Origin: Myoxocephalus aenaeus | Lineage: Eukaryota > Chordata > Actinopteri > Perciformes > Cottidae | Assembly: GCA_038501785.1 (NCBI GenBank) | Contig: JBAMJR010000170.1 | Span: forward strand, 6,770,501-6,834,500 | Direction of reading: 5' to 3' | DNA: 64,000 bases | Shown here: piece after piece, positions 10,859 to 22,620 of the stretch | Numbering within the stretch: the first letter of the stretch is position 1 | Layout of the letters: every line of letters begins with the position of its first letter | Translations under genes and position numbers: made by a program | Notes under the pieces: generated by a model | What the model saw: the letters and a program-made list of their open reading frames with translations, nothing else | What the model was told of the DNA's origin: nothing | Database searches by the model: none

Positions 10859-11269
10859 TGGTGTGTTCACGGACCCAAACGCTCCGGGCCGGAAAGTGGC
10901 CGTGAAGAGTCTGCGAACTCCTTACCGGCCCGAGCCGGAAGGTGGCTGTAGAACGTCCGCGAACTCCTCTCCGCTCCAAGCTGGAAAGTGGCTGCGAAAA
11001 CGTCCGCGAACTCCTCTCCAAGCCGGAAAGTGGCTGTTTAAGCATCCGCGAACTCCTCTCCGCTCCAAGCCGGAAAGTGGCTGTTAACGACGGGTAGACT
11101 GGCAGCCAGGGTCTTCAAGCCTCACAGCTGATCTCCGTGGACCGAGCGGGAGGCTCTCTTCGTGCAGGTGAAACACGAGGCTCGACACTGGCAGGAAGGT
11201 AAAAGCGAACAGGATAACAAACAGGGAATAACTCACAGGAGACTAAAGGACTACTCACGGGCGGAGATG
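10859..11269 (-). repeat. 5' LTR of the Ty3/gypsy element, truncated
   Basis: It matches the left LTR from TGGTGTGTTCACGG through CACGGGCGGAGATG. It lacks about 210 bp corresponding to 6711-6923 and the outer 160 bp corresponding to 7309-7470. Its outer edge therefore has no TG border and no target duplication. Confidence 0.75.
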
Positions 11270-11562
11270 TCCCTCACCGAACATGAAGACTGATAAATAA
11301 CAATTTTAATTTAATGCTCGGAACTGAAAATATTATATCATGTTTCTATAACTTCCGTAGTAAAATCATGCTTTTAGAATTTTATAAAGAGAAGAACCTA
11401 CCAAACCACTCCTCCAACAAATGTGGTCCTCAGCTGCTTTCTCAGGTCTGTCTGAGTGAAAGAAAGCCCCAGGTGAGCTTCCCAGCCCTTTTTAAAGGCT
11501 CTGCCCCTTTGCTTGGGTCCTAATAGTAGGCTGCCTGTTACCTGCCTTTCCCACACAATAAT
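11270..11562. other. Shared spacer of the tandem unit
   Basis: It matches 34003-34296 of unit 2 almost base for base. No gene is seen. It is bounded by the retrotransposon on the left and by a miniature transposon insertion on the right. Confidence 0.6.
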
Positions 11563-12281
11563 AGGCTCGTTCGTTAGAGCTGCGCCTCGCCTGGAATCCA
11601 GACGAGAGCAGGCGGCCGCAGCAGGAGGCGTTGACAAGAAACTGCGATCAAGTCGAACAGTTTTAGGCTGCCTTCAAAGTACACACAGGAAGTCACAGAA
11701 AAAATGACTTCCTGTTAGTTCCGAACTTTTGTCTACTTGTAGTTTACAGATCACGTTTGGATTTATTCATATGTGTTTGTAAATATATATTTACGTAGAA
11801 ATGTATGTGTAGCTGCATCATTTGGTCTTTTTATGTCTGCCTGTGAAATGCATTACTACTGGTTTAGATATGTGTTGTATAAATACGATTTTCTATTAAC
11901 AACCACACACAATATGTTTTAAGATTAAACATGAGATGAATAGTCAACAATCAAGCGTTAAGTATTACAACTACACATAAAATAAGGATTTTCTAGAACA
12001 CGTGGTGTTTGCTGTCAGATCTAAGAGCCAATCAGCTCTCTGATGTGGCGACAGCCAGGCGTTTCCCATCATGCACTGGGCCACGCAGTCCGTGGAGAGC
12101 TACTGCGGCGCCTGACTGTAGAATCGACGGTCGGCTTGCTCTCGTGAGAGTATCGTTGACCACGTGTGCATGACGCCAGAGCAAGTCGGGACCAAGTCAG
12201 ACACAAATCTAACCGGCATGCATTGCGCACCGATCGCCGCCGATCGATTCTGCGCAGAACTGGCTCATCTCGAACGAGCCT
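11563..12281. mobile_element. Non-autonomous DNA transposon, AGGCTCGTTCG termini
   Basis: Termini AGGCTCGTTCG (11563) and CGAACGAGCCT (ending 12281) are flanked by AAT (11560-11562 and 12282-12284). Unit 2 has the undisturbed site at 34291-34305 with one AAT fewer, which proves the borders. It is 719 bp and encodes no transposase. The 3-bp duplication fits PIF/Harbinger-like transposition (inference). Confidence 0.8.
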
Positions 12282-12284
12282 AAT

Positions 12285-13517
12285 CATAATATTAATAATG
12301 ACAGCTTGTATTTTTAATGGTGTCTTTTAAAAGGGACTGATAATCATTATTAATAATCAGCGTGCTTGAATAATTGTGTGTGATGATAATACAAGTATTC
12401 TAATGTGTGTATGTGAAACAGTAGCACAGCCGAGGATGTTCAAGGTCAGATGTGAGGAGTATCGAGTCAAGAAAAGGGAGTGTAGCGCAGCTGTGACTAA
12501 TACAGGATGGTACGGTAGAGACCAAAGGCAGTCGACGGCACACTCTGCACTCATCAACATTCACAAATGTCTTGATATTAAACACGTAAATAAGAGAGAC
12601 ACAGAAAGCATTGTATGCAATGTGTCGGACATCATGAGGGTGGAGACCGCCTTCCCCTTATGATAGTTAGTACCAATAATATTGTAAATAATAAATGAAT
12701 GACGCCCAGACGTCTGAACAATGCAATAAAAAGGTGATGTCTTCTGAATAAAATTAGTGCTTCCCCCAGCCTGAGGGCTGGTCGGATCACTCCTGCCATT
12801 GCAATCGCAGCACTTGTACTTGCTCGTGACTTGACAAATAAATCAAAAGGAACGAGAGAAGGTTGTTGGCTGAATTTCTTCCTCCACCTGGGACTTCGAA
12901 TTGAATTGACGCTTTCAGGACCCAAGGACGCTTTACACATGCCAGTGTACAAGAACCGAGAATAAGAATAAATCCAGTTTTGGTGAGGAAGGTTTTCATG
13001 AGTCTTCTGACGGTGTCCATAGATGAGGCATTACGGATCTGTCGGGAGAGAATTTCAAACAGTAGGGGCTGTCAAAACTAGTATCTTCTCTCCATATGGA
13101 GACACTATCTTAAATAAAACTCCCCACTAAAAGCATGCCTTTGCCAGATTGTATTTCGTGTTCACCTGTTTGTCTGGTTTGTTCCTGCAAGTAAAGGATT
13201 CTTATTTTGCTACCACTGTTTCGAGAGTCGTGCTTCTGGGTCCTTGTCCTTCTAACCGTTACACCTGGACTTGATCTGTATTTGTTTAAATGACAAAAGA
13301 TTGTGCATTTCTTCCTTATCAAGGTGTATTTGCGTAATCTCAGCAAATCTTCTGAAGTCAATGCACACAACAAACATTGCATCGTTGTATTTACTCTGAA
13401 AGTAGTGGTGGTCACGTGACTCAATTTCGCCCCATGAATTCCACCATTTCACGTTTCCGGTCAAAAGTCAACGGAACCACCTCAACAATGAACTTCAAGG
13501 TAAGAATAAAGCTGGCA
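12285..13517. other. Unit 1-specific segment, no gene recognised
   Basis: The first about 60 bp match 34297-34335; the rest is absent from unit 2. A minus-strand frame at 12787-13020 starts with a hydrophobic stretch after MKTFLTKTGF that resembles a signal peptide, but I see no family signature. Likely older repeats. Confidence 0.35.
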
Positions 13518-13525
13518 ATGTACAG

Positions 13526-13849
13526 TAGGGTGACCAGATTTGAGTTTGTGAAAAAGAGGACACTTCGTCGCGGGGGCGGGGGAGTAGGGGGGGTAGTAGT
13601 AATAGTGTGCATGCCGTGAACTTACATTTACGTTGAGATCGGTCGATCAATGACAGTTCTCTCTACAGTCAGAGCTTGCGCAAGAAGGTGGAACGTGAGG
13701 GAGATACCATTTCCAAAACTTGTAAGGGGGTAATAACTATTTCCCCGGACATAGCAAAATCCCGGACGTTTTTGGAATCCCTGCCGGACGTTTTTTTAGG
13801 TCTCGAAAAGAGGACATGTCCGGGAAAAAGAGGACGTCTGGTCACCCTA
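13526..13849. mobile_element. hAT-type MITE, TAGGGTGACCAGA termini
   Basis: Inverted termini TAGGGTGACCAGA and TCTGGTCACCCTA are flanked by the 8-bp duplication ATGTACAG (13518-13525 and 13850-13857). It is 324 bp. The interior repeats a cccggacgt-type word. A second copy lies at 60366-60749. No coding capacity. Confidence 0.8.
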
Positions 13850-13857
13850 ATGTACAG

Positions 13858-14532
13858 TGAGTTGGTTAGATACAGTCTTTACATGTTAGCAAGTGGCCTT
13901 AAACTACCGTTAGACGTAACATGTCCCGACTTCATCCAGGACAACCAGGCTGATCCTCGGATATACTTTGGCCGATTCACTTATGCCGCGTTCACACCAA
14001 AAGCGAAAAAGCTATTTTTTTGCCGGGCGGCGCGAATGAGGTGAAAAAGCGTTGCGAAAAATTGCTTTTTCGGCAGAGTTCAAATATTTCAACTCGCAAA
14101 GTTGACTTTACTTGACAAATTAGGTTGACTTTACTTGGAAAATTTATTCACTGCATACAAAAAAATAAGTAATTCACAGAGCTACCAACTCTCACGGTTT
14201 CGCCGTGTGACACACGCTTTTGCATGTTTTCACACGCACTCACGCCACACAACCAATTTCTCACGGCAAAAAAAAATCTGATTTTGGGCTGAGGCGCGTT
14301 CATTCCTTTTCAAACTCCCCGACGATAGATGGCGCTAAGGAGCGTATCTGTAAACCTATTCGCTGCATAGACATCCTATTTACCCCAAAGAGTCCCCGAA
14401 GTTAGCAACAGAAGAAGATTTTCAAACAGACACAACCGCGGGAGAAACTCAGGAGGAGCAGAGACTAAGGTATGTTCTTCGCCACAGGTTCGATGAAGAG
14501 GACGATAGATGAAGAGGATGATAGATGTAAGA
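13858..14532. other. Unit 1-specific segment, no gene recognised
   Basis: Absent from unit 2. It contains gccgcgttcacaccaaaagcg near 13985, which looks like the end of another dispersed repeat. No convincing frame was found. Confidence 0.3.
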
Positions 14533-14820
14533 GGTGTCAGGCTGGTTTCATGTTAGGCTGTGCCATCAAAAGGACATCTGGATTCAAAGAAAGAGCAGAG
14601 GAGTTATTACAAGACAAATATAGAAAATGTATCAGATTTATCCTTCGGTATTTCCATTTTTAACATCTTCCGCCAACCCCATTTCCCACAAGGCCAAGAT
14701 GCAGTTTGTAATGGCATTAGACACGGATATCATGGTTGAGGAACAAACCGTTACAGTATCAAAACACGCGCAGCTGCATTGGTGAATCTTCATGGGAGCT
14801 GTGGTTTATTTAACCTTCGT
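14533..14820. other. Shared spacer of the tandem unit
   Basis: It matches 34335-34622 of unit 2 in order and orientation. No gene is seen; short frames here are not conserved in frame between the two copies. Confidence 0.55.
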
Positions 14821-14969
14821 GATGTCCTCACTCATCCCGTATAAACCTCGTGTCCTGCGGGTCAAACTGTCCCGTCATTCTGACCCTAGGTCACCGGGAT
14901 GAAGTGGAGATAGACCAATGGTGGGCTGTGGATTGTGTACCTACGCTGCTGTATAACAGCTGATTGCAT

Positions 14970-15466
14970 TATTTATATTGTGTATTTATTTTATACTTTT
15001 TATTCACTGATTTGAACGTCTTCCTCACGAGATGAGAAGTAATTTTAAATGATCTATTTTTGTCAAAACGAAATGTTTGATGAATGTAAAAGAAATATTA
15101 TTATATATATTTTCTGCTTGCATTCCTTTGATTTCATGTGTTTTTATGTTCCATCTTTAATCCGTAATGATGTTGTGTAAAGGTATTTTATCCGACTAAA
15201 CGGCCATGTGTCTCTTTGTTTACCTTTTTTTTTTTACGTCTCCATGCTTCCAACTGCGTGTTTAACGTCACATTGCTATGAACTGTGGGTAATTTCCTTA
15301 GGCAAAGTCAGCATCTAATGCTGATTTACGGAAAGGGATCATAAAGGGCTCCAAATGTCTGCCAGAGAGCCCTCAAGCGCTCCACGATTTGACAGTGGGA
15401 CACCCCTAAACCCTCACGGACTTTGTGGGAGCGCGCCTCAAAGTCTGTGAGGGTGGAGATTGAGAT
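14970..15466. mobile_element. Right part of the miniature element also found at 3051-3750
   Basis: It matches about 3233-3740 of the complete copy (tttattttatactttttattcac through gggtggagatt). The left terminal part is missing. The right end is abutted by the transposon at 15470. Confidence 0.7.
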
Positions 15467-15469
15467 TGG

Positions 15470-16659
15470 GGCTGCGGTCGAATAGTCCATTTTGGTTAGG
15501 AACCTTCCTAACTGAGTGAAATGACCCGGAAGTACCTAAGTGGCCATGATAAGTGCCGGTCGAATTGTCCAAACGCAAAGGAAAGGAGCTCCAATGCTTC
15601 CTAACTTAGCTCCTTTAGCATAGGAACCACTGGACCTTCCTTTACGAAAGGAAAGGAGATAATGCCGACCCACAATTCCTTGCGGCGGCAACATTTAAAG
15701 TGAAGTATCATTCGGCCGTTCACGAGAACAGACGATCATGACCGAGAAACACAGATCATGTAAATAACCGTTGTTATAATTTGGGAATATTTTCAATAAT
15801 CTGTTAAACCTGCTGGCAAACTACAAACGTAACGTTGCTGAATAAACTGCTGTAAAGTGATCAAACTGACGTATTTGATATTCTCTCTCTGGTGTTGAAC
15901 TGCAGCTTCAGCACTCACTCTTTTATTTTATTTGACTTCAGTTACAGAAGCTTTAGTGAAAGAGTTAAACTGGACGAGCTTTTCAGTCTGAGTCATGTTT
16001 CATTATCATCTTTTTAATCAATTATTTTGTCACATTACAATAAAACATATCAAGTCAACACGAGTTGTGTGATGTTTCATAAACTGTTGTCTGCATATTC
16101 TTATGATCAGATTATAATCTGCATGTAAATAAACCACAATAACATAAAGGGATATGAGACACACATATATGACACACATCGTTGTGGGATAACGTATTTA
16201 ATTCAGCATGTTTGAAACTGAACAAAGAGACAGTTTAGTAGCTTTGTACTCTATGAAAAATACGTTGGTTTCACTTTCATATTCCTTCATTCATTTCTAT
16301 TCCAACCTCGTTAATAAAGTAAAACTATGAACCGGGTTGTTTATGTCGTTATGACACAACACTGTAAGAAGACGGACAAAGTATCTAAGCTGCGCTTTTT
16401 GTAGTCCATCTTCGGAACATTGTAGTTTCACCGCTGTCTGCAGACTGACGTCACTAACATCGTCTTCCGTCGCGTCATAACTACGTCGCTTAGTGAAAGT
16501 GGAGTCGGATTTGCCAAACACTGCGGCTGTCTTCTCCTAACTCCTCATGAATTCTCCTTCCCATCTTTCCTTAACCCTGTGACGTTTTCCACAGAGGTTA
16601 AGGAAAAGTGCTTAGGGTTAGACGTTAGGAGGTAATTATTTGACTATTCGACCGCAGCC
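15470..16659. mobile_element. Non-autonomous DNA transposon, GGCTGCGGTCGAATAGTC termini
   Basis: Perfect 18-bp inverted termini are flanked by TGG (15467-15469 and 16660-16662). It is 1190 bp. It contains frames of up to 74 aa but none resembling a transposase. A PIF/Harbinger-like 3-bp target duplication is inferred. Confidence 0.75.
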
Positions 16660-16689
16660 TGGGCCTCAGAGTCAAGATAGCTCATAGCT

Positions 16690-17140
16690 TCTAGCTTATT
16701 CTTCTTCTTTTTTAATGTGGCTTTATCCAACAAAAGGTGCATTACCGCCACCTATTGGTGTGCCCCATTGACCAATCACAGCGCACGTTAATGGTCACCC
16801 TGAATGACCAGCTAGCAGGCCTCATATAGTTAATCGGCTCTCGATTCCACGGTGAAATGTGATTGTGAGCAGACTCTTAACAAGCAGCCGCACACGCGCT
16901 CTGTTGCTCTGCCTTCAGCCTAATGCCTGCCACAAGCAGACAGCAGGCATTAGGCTGGAACACAGAACACAGGAGCTGTGCAATGAAAATAAGGTAATAG
17001 GGAAAAATAATTAAAATACATGTAGTGTATTTGTGAAAAACAATTACATTATAATATAGCTATAACTTATAATTATATACAATTAAATAATACATTAAAT
17101 TTAAATTTAAACTTTGTGATTCTGTTTAGGCCAGCAGATA
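16690..17140. repeat. Dispersed repeat, second copy inverted at 61278-61640
   Basis: The reverse complement of this stretch matches 61300-61560 through ggcctaaacagaatcacaaa, aaatacactacatgta and gcacagctcctgt. It contains a hairpin with 14-bp arms (16917-16930 and 16943-16956) not kept in the other copy. Family not identified. Confidence 0.55.
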
Positions 17141-17221
17141 AGGATAACGGGAGGATGTGGAGATATACAAGTTGTCCTCAGAGTGACCCGAGGATAACTG
17201 GATGTTGTGGGAATACACACA

Positions 17222-17815
17222 TGGTCTTTTTGACCTGAAGACACAAGGTTCAATTGGAGCTTTTGATTTTTCAAGGCCAAGGATAAACATCCAGTCTTAA
17301 ATGTATTGTTGTATTATTCATGACAAGTTCAGTGTCTAATAGTAAGAGCTGTTACAGATACTTGTTTATCTAGATGATTGTAACCCTCGGGAAGATATTT
17401 AACTTAGTCAGAAAACCCTCAATGAGAGATTGCATTAAGTCTCTTCTGGCTAGCCTGAATATGTCGTCAGGAGATCGGTTCTCTGTCACGCTTCTGGAAC
17501 ATTTGGCTACATATTCATGTTTTATAGCAGCAGCTTCAGTAGCAAGTTGCTGTTCACTTGTCCAACGTGGCTTTTATTGGTCTGGGATGAGATGCAGCCT
17601 TTGGCCCGTTGCCTGCACTGTACAGTATCTTATAATCAATGGCAGACTTGATGACACACTGCATTTCTCTCCCTCTCCTTTACTGCCTTAAACCAACACC
17701 CATTCACTTCCTCTGTCTCCAGCATCTTAGACCCTTTTTTGTTGTTTTAACCATAAAGAGCTGAACAGTGCAATTTAGACTACATGCAAATGTCTGTGTT
17801 GGTGTGATGATCCTT
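17222..17815. other. Shared spacer of the tandem unit
   Basis: It matches 34624-35150 of unit 2 (acacaaggttcaattggagc through gtgatgatccttgtca), with a small extra piece in unit 1 near 17560-17600. No gene is seen. Confidence 0.55.
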
Positions 17816-18170
17816 GTCACTGATCCACACGCACTACCGTTTGGATTCATAGAGGTTAAAGCTACGGTCGGTAACTTTGTGTCTTAAAACTGTCAGTATC
17901 TCCTTGAATGATTACATGAGACAGATAGTCTTTGACAAATTCAGGTTCCTCTGCTATCTTTTTGTGCTCCTAATTGTTTTTTGCAAGAATCCACCATGCC
18001 AGAAGAAGAACAACCAATCAGAGCCGAAGGATTCTCTAACGCACCTGTCAATTACTGCTCTTGGAGCTTATGAACTTGGCCACTTGAAGATTGTCTTTGT
18101 GGCTCTGATGCTTTAGTTTTGGTGTGACATCGTCAGGTTAGACAGGTTATTCTGCTGTTAGACAGTCACC
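17816..18170. other. Spacer, no gene recognised
   Basis: It begins a repeat-like motif (taaagctacggtcggtaact, 17858). The only frames are short and lack family signatures. Confidence 0.3.
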
Positions 18171-19530
18171 CAGTGGCAGCTGGTGGCAATTTCTTTTTGG
18201 TAGGTCCATCTAATCCCTGTATGATTCAATGCAAAAAAAAGGTATCACACATTACTACTTTGCAGTTAAATAAAATAGTCATGATCTGAGTAATGTTTAT
18301 ACACAGTCTGCTTTGTACAACACTCTGTTCACGTTACTACCACAGTCATGATCTGAGTAATATTTACACATCGAATGCGGAGCATTCTGCTCAATCGTTA
18401 CGTCATCTTTCTTTCAACTGACTAGTATTGATTTATTTTACAGAGAGGAGTACCAGCCGCCCCGACCAGCCTGGCCAGCAAAGAGGCAGTGCGTTGACCG
18501 ACGACTAAAAACACTATCGCCGGCAAACAGGGCGCGTGCTGCCCGGCGACTGCTTTCACCTCAGGCCAGATCAAGAAAGACAGCAGCACGTGCACCACAT
18601 GCACCTACGCTGTCCTGGAGGACGGATGAAGACCCGGACACTGCTCCCCCCGTCATCAAGTTCCAGCCAGCCCGGACACCAGGTCCACACCGGCACCTGC
18701 AGGTCATGGTCCTGTGCCCGTCTCTGCTGCTGTTGCAGCCTGCCCCAAAACAAAGTTAACGGCGGGTCGCAGGGTTTGCGAGCTTTGCAACATGAAGAAA
18801 GTGCGAAAAGACACGGCATGGAAGTGCGAGGCGTGTAACGTTCCCCTCTGCCTGCAGCTGAACAGAAACTGTTTCCGGGAATGGCATGCCATGGCATGAG
18901 GATATGCCATTGAAGCAAAGCAAGCCATACTTGTATATTGTAAATAGTCTGACTAGTTTTTGTTCTGTTTTATATTTCTCAATATATATTCTGTAATTTA
19001 AAAAAATATATAATACATATTTTATTTCAGAAAAAAAAAAAGTGTTGTGATGGTAATTTTTCATTTGCACACACATCATGAAGCTTTATCTGCACTATGA
19101 AGTCATTTCTCAGTCCCATTTTTATCATTTTGGTGAAAGGTGTGAAAGACCATATTTCTACTCAAAAAACGATAATAAAGAATTTAGTTTTAGACATTTA
19201 TTTACATGTATCTAACATTTTATTCATATATTTCACTGATGTTGTGAACCTAAAACCTTTGGTAAACCAATTGCCATCACCTAAACAGAGTCACCACCTG
19301 AGTAAAGTTAGGTTTTTTCAAGCGATATGAAGAATTTCCAAAAATCGAGATTCCATTTTTCAGCTTTAGTGTCATATTATAAAGTTTTTCTCTTTACACT
19401 TTTGCCTTATGACAATGGTGCCTCATTATATAGATAGCTGAGATTGTTCTGCAATTTATGATGTAAAACATGGGTATATATCTTATATGCAAGTGCCTTA
19501 AAAGGTGAATCTAAGAAAATTATGTCAAAT
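18171..19530. mobile_element. hAT-related element, one terminus visible
   Basis: The left end starts CAGTGGCAGCTGG and continues as the reverse complement of the right end of the hAT at 2799-5503. The part from 19150 to 19510 matches 4955-5290 in direct orientation, so the copy is rearranged. No matching right terminus or 8-bp duplication of CAGTCACC was found. A splice-acceptor-like TTTTACAG at about 18436-18443 precedes exon-like sequence, as in the other copy. Confidence 0.55.
18714..18899 (+). pseudogene. Cys-rich C-terminal zinc domain, piggyBac-transposase-like
   Basis: The short frame ends in a Cys/His-rich block with CELC, then KCEAC, then LC and CFREWH. This is the spacing of the cross-brace zinc finger at the C-terminus of piggyBac transposases and PGBD proteins. 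The catalytic domain is absent; upstream frames contain stops. It follows a likely intron acceptor near 18443. It lies inside sequence with hAT-type ends, so it may be a captured fragment. The family call is from the motif alone. Confidence 0.45.
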
Positions 19531-19569
19531 CGAGAAAATCGACTGAAAATGACCTCCAGTGTCCAGTGA

Positions 19570-19572
<3 letters not shown>

Positions 19573-19628
<56 letters not shown>
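19573..19628. repeat. (GA)n microsatellite
   Basis: An uninterrupted GA dinucleotide run of about 56 bases, at the junction between the hAT-like element and the next shared spacer. Confidence 0.9.
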
Positions 19629-19634
<6 letters not shown>

Positions 19635-19635
<1 letters not shown>

Positions 19636-20560
19636 CATGTCCAGCCTTCATTCAACGCCAACCCAGACCAACATCATTTTGGCCCCTGGTTCTTTCCAAT
19701 AAACAACTGTGAACTACTGCTCTGTCTGTATTCTGCGCTTGGGTCCAGCTCTACACGAACATGACGTTGTTGAACTTGGTCAATAGTCACATGGATGGTG
19801 TGCTTTAATTACTTCCTAAGCAGTTAGAAAGCTACACAAAGGATCTACTTGCATGTAAGAAAAGAGGATGCTGTATGACCAATTAAAGCGGAGCGATGAG
19901 TATGCAGCATGGAAATGTGCATTTCCTCCGACTGCTGGGCATGTTGCTCAGTGCCAGCAGGCTGGTGGCGCAATGCCCTTGAACTCAGGACAAAAGCAAC
20001 ACTCCTAACATGAGGTGGCATCACTCACAGTCCCCCCAAAAAGGGACACTGACCAAGTGTTGATATTTTACATTTTGGGAGTAATAATGTGTTTATAAAT
20101 TGAACAATCACTGTGTGAAACTTCCTGATAAATGTTATAATACTAAATGAGTTTACCTCTTGAATCTAACTTGAAATTGATTTAGTACCACCAAGGAAAT
20201 GTTTGTTACAGTATTTACTATTGAACTGATCTTTAATTTGGTCTTTAAGCTTTAATCAAATATTAACAGGCGGGTACTAATGGCTGAAAAGGTGCAGGCT
20301 GAAGCCAGAGCTCATTGCATTACACCTACCCTTATTACAAAAGACAAAATTGTCATTTTTCATGAATGGAAACACACATCTTTCTAGCATTTTCCCTCTT
20401 CCTAGTAAAAACAACCAGGATATAAATTGTTCTCAAACAAGTGAGGGAGACTTTGTGTTGACACTGTTAAAATATCCAAACCGTGATTTGTATCTATTTC
20501 CTGTGTTTCAAGTATCTGCTGTGTGGGCAGCAGATACTGCCAAGTAAACAAGGCTGTTAT
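19635..20560. other. Shared spacer of the tandem unit, starting with an LTR-like tail
   Basis: It matches 46627-47395 of unit 2. The first about 130 bp (ttccaataaacaactgtgaac, then gggtccagctctacacgaacatgac) look like the 3' part of an LTR with a polyadenylation signal. No gene is seen. Confidence 0.5.
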
Positions 20561-21317
20561 TAACTATTATTGGCCGTCATTGGCCGTTTCTCAATCAGCG
20601 TTCTTCTCTGTACTCATGTTCTCGTGGACTCGTGAAACGTCATCAGTCGCGGCCCAAGTACTGTTCCAATTCAAAAGTCCGCTTCTCGCCAAGCACGGTG
20701 AAAATGCCCGGATGTGACTTGATCCTCCCATTTTACCGGGGATGCATCAGAGCAGACTTGAGCGTACTTGAGAGAGCCAATATCCCAGAATGCATTTCGG
20801 ACCAGCAAACGGGGAACAATGGTGGATGAGAAAACTCACAACTGAAAGTTGACATTCTATAAATACTACCGTTGTTGAGTCACAAAATATAATTTTAGGA
20901 CGTTTTCAGGCGAGAAGTTATTTGTTTAAGGATCAAATCTGTGGTCGGTTTGTCCAGACTCATCTTATTTAAAAAGATACGCCGACGGGTTGAGGTCCTG
21001 CTGAGGGACCGTGATTCCCGTCAGCACCGGGCCGTCAGCGCTGTGCTGCCCGCCGACAGCAGCTTGATCTCGGCTGGACTTTTTGAAATGATCCGCTGGC
21101 TCCGATGTCTCCGTATCGATTAAACATAAGATATAAATCGACTTTGAGGATCTAACAAGCAATCTTTATTATTTATTCAGTCACATTAAATCAGTTTGAC
21201 TGAGTGAAAGGTTACGATTTATAACTTAAGATTTTAATTTAACTTTTACTTTGAACTACAGTCGTATTACTTTTGACCGAATTGTTTGCAATTATATGTG
21301 TATCTATATAAATATAT

Positions 21318-21976
<659 letters not shown>

Positions 21977-22290
21977 TATATATATATATATATGCACACA
22001 ATATATATACACAATGATATGTGTATGTCTGTGAAACCAGTGCAAAAAAAGCAGGGTTGTCATATTTTGTTTAACTGTAAAAATACTTTACAGTGAAGAA
22101 TCAGAGTAACTCATGACAACGACAGCTGAGGTGGTGACGTCATCAAGTCAGCTGCTGTTCCAATTGCAGAAAGACCGTCCTGTGTCCTCCCGTCCTTGAG
22201 AGTCTGGACTCCCAAGTCCAAACTCCCAAGTCCAAACTCCAAAAGTTCACAAGTCTGGACTTGGCGTACTTGGTATTGAGAAACGGCCCT

Positions 22291-22620
22291 TGTCTTGGGT
22301 GTCCTCTGTGTTCCTGCACTTCCTCCCCTGATTGTCGGTGATTGTCTGTCTGCCCTGTTCCCTGATTGTGTATTCCTTTGACCTGTGCTGCCCTCAGTGT
22401 TTCCACCTGTTCCTCGTTACCCTCTTGTATTTAAGCCCTGTCTGTCTCCTGTCCCCTTGTCGGATTGTCCTGGTTTTTCCCCTGTCTGTTACCCCCTGTT
22501 GCCATGCTTTGAGTCTTGCGCCGTCTTTTTGTTTTGGAATCTGGTTTTGTTTTGTCAATTAAATTTACTTTCAGCCGTTGCTTTGGCGTTTGGGTCCTCT
22601 CTCCTTCCCCCCTCCTGACA
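22291..22620 (+). mobile_element. LTR (solo), TGTCTTGGG...CTCCTGACA
   Basis: About 330 bp with TG...CA borders, a TATTTAAG box-like site (about 22430) and a closing ggcgtttgggtcctctctcc block typical of fish gypsy LTRs. A related LTR lies inverted at about 61935-62309. No target duplication was found; it directly abuts the element ending at 22288. Confidence 0.5.

Larger units (their letters stand above)
6690..11269 (-). mobile_element. Ty3/gypsy chromovirus-type LTR retrotransposon, defective
   Basis: This minus-strand element has two LTR copies, a gag N-terminal part, reverse transcriptase, RNase H, integrase and a C-terminal chromodomain. The reading is broken by several frameshifts. An internal deletion removes the gag C-terminus and protease between the gag and RT parts (near 10310-10370). 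The order gag-RT-RNase H-integrase-chromodomain is the Metaviridae chromovirus order. The 5' LTR (right) is truncated and the 3' LTR (left) is fuller. It sits in the shared spacer: the homologous unit 2 locus (33941-34004) is empty but has about 60 bp that are missing here, so the insertion or a later event removed flanking DNA. Confidence 0.9.

Noticed and set aside
12787..13020. Minus-strand 77-codon frame with a signal-peptide-like start
   Set aside because: No conserved motif, present in one unit only, no splice or promoter support; listed only as a note in the spacer.
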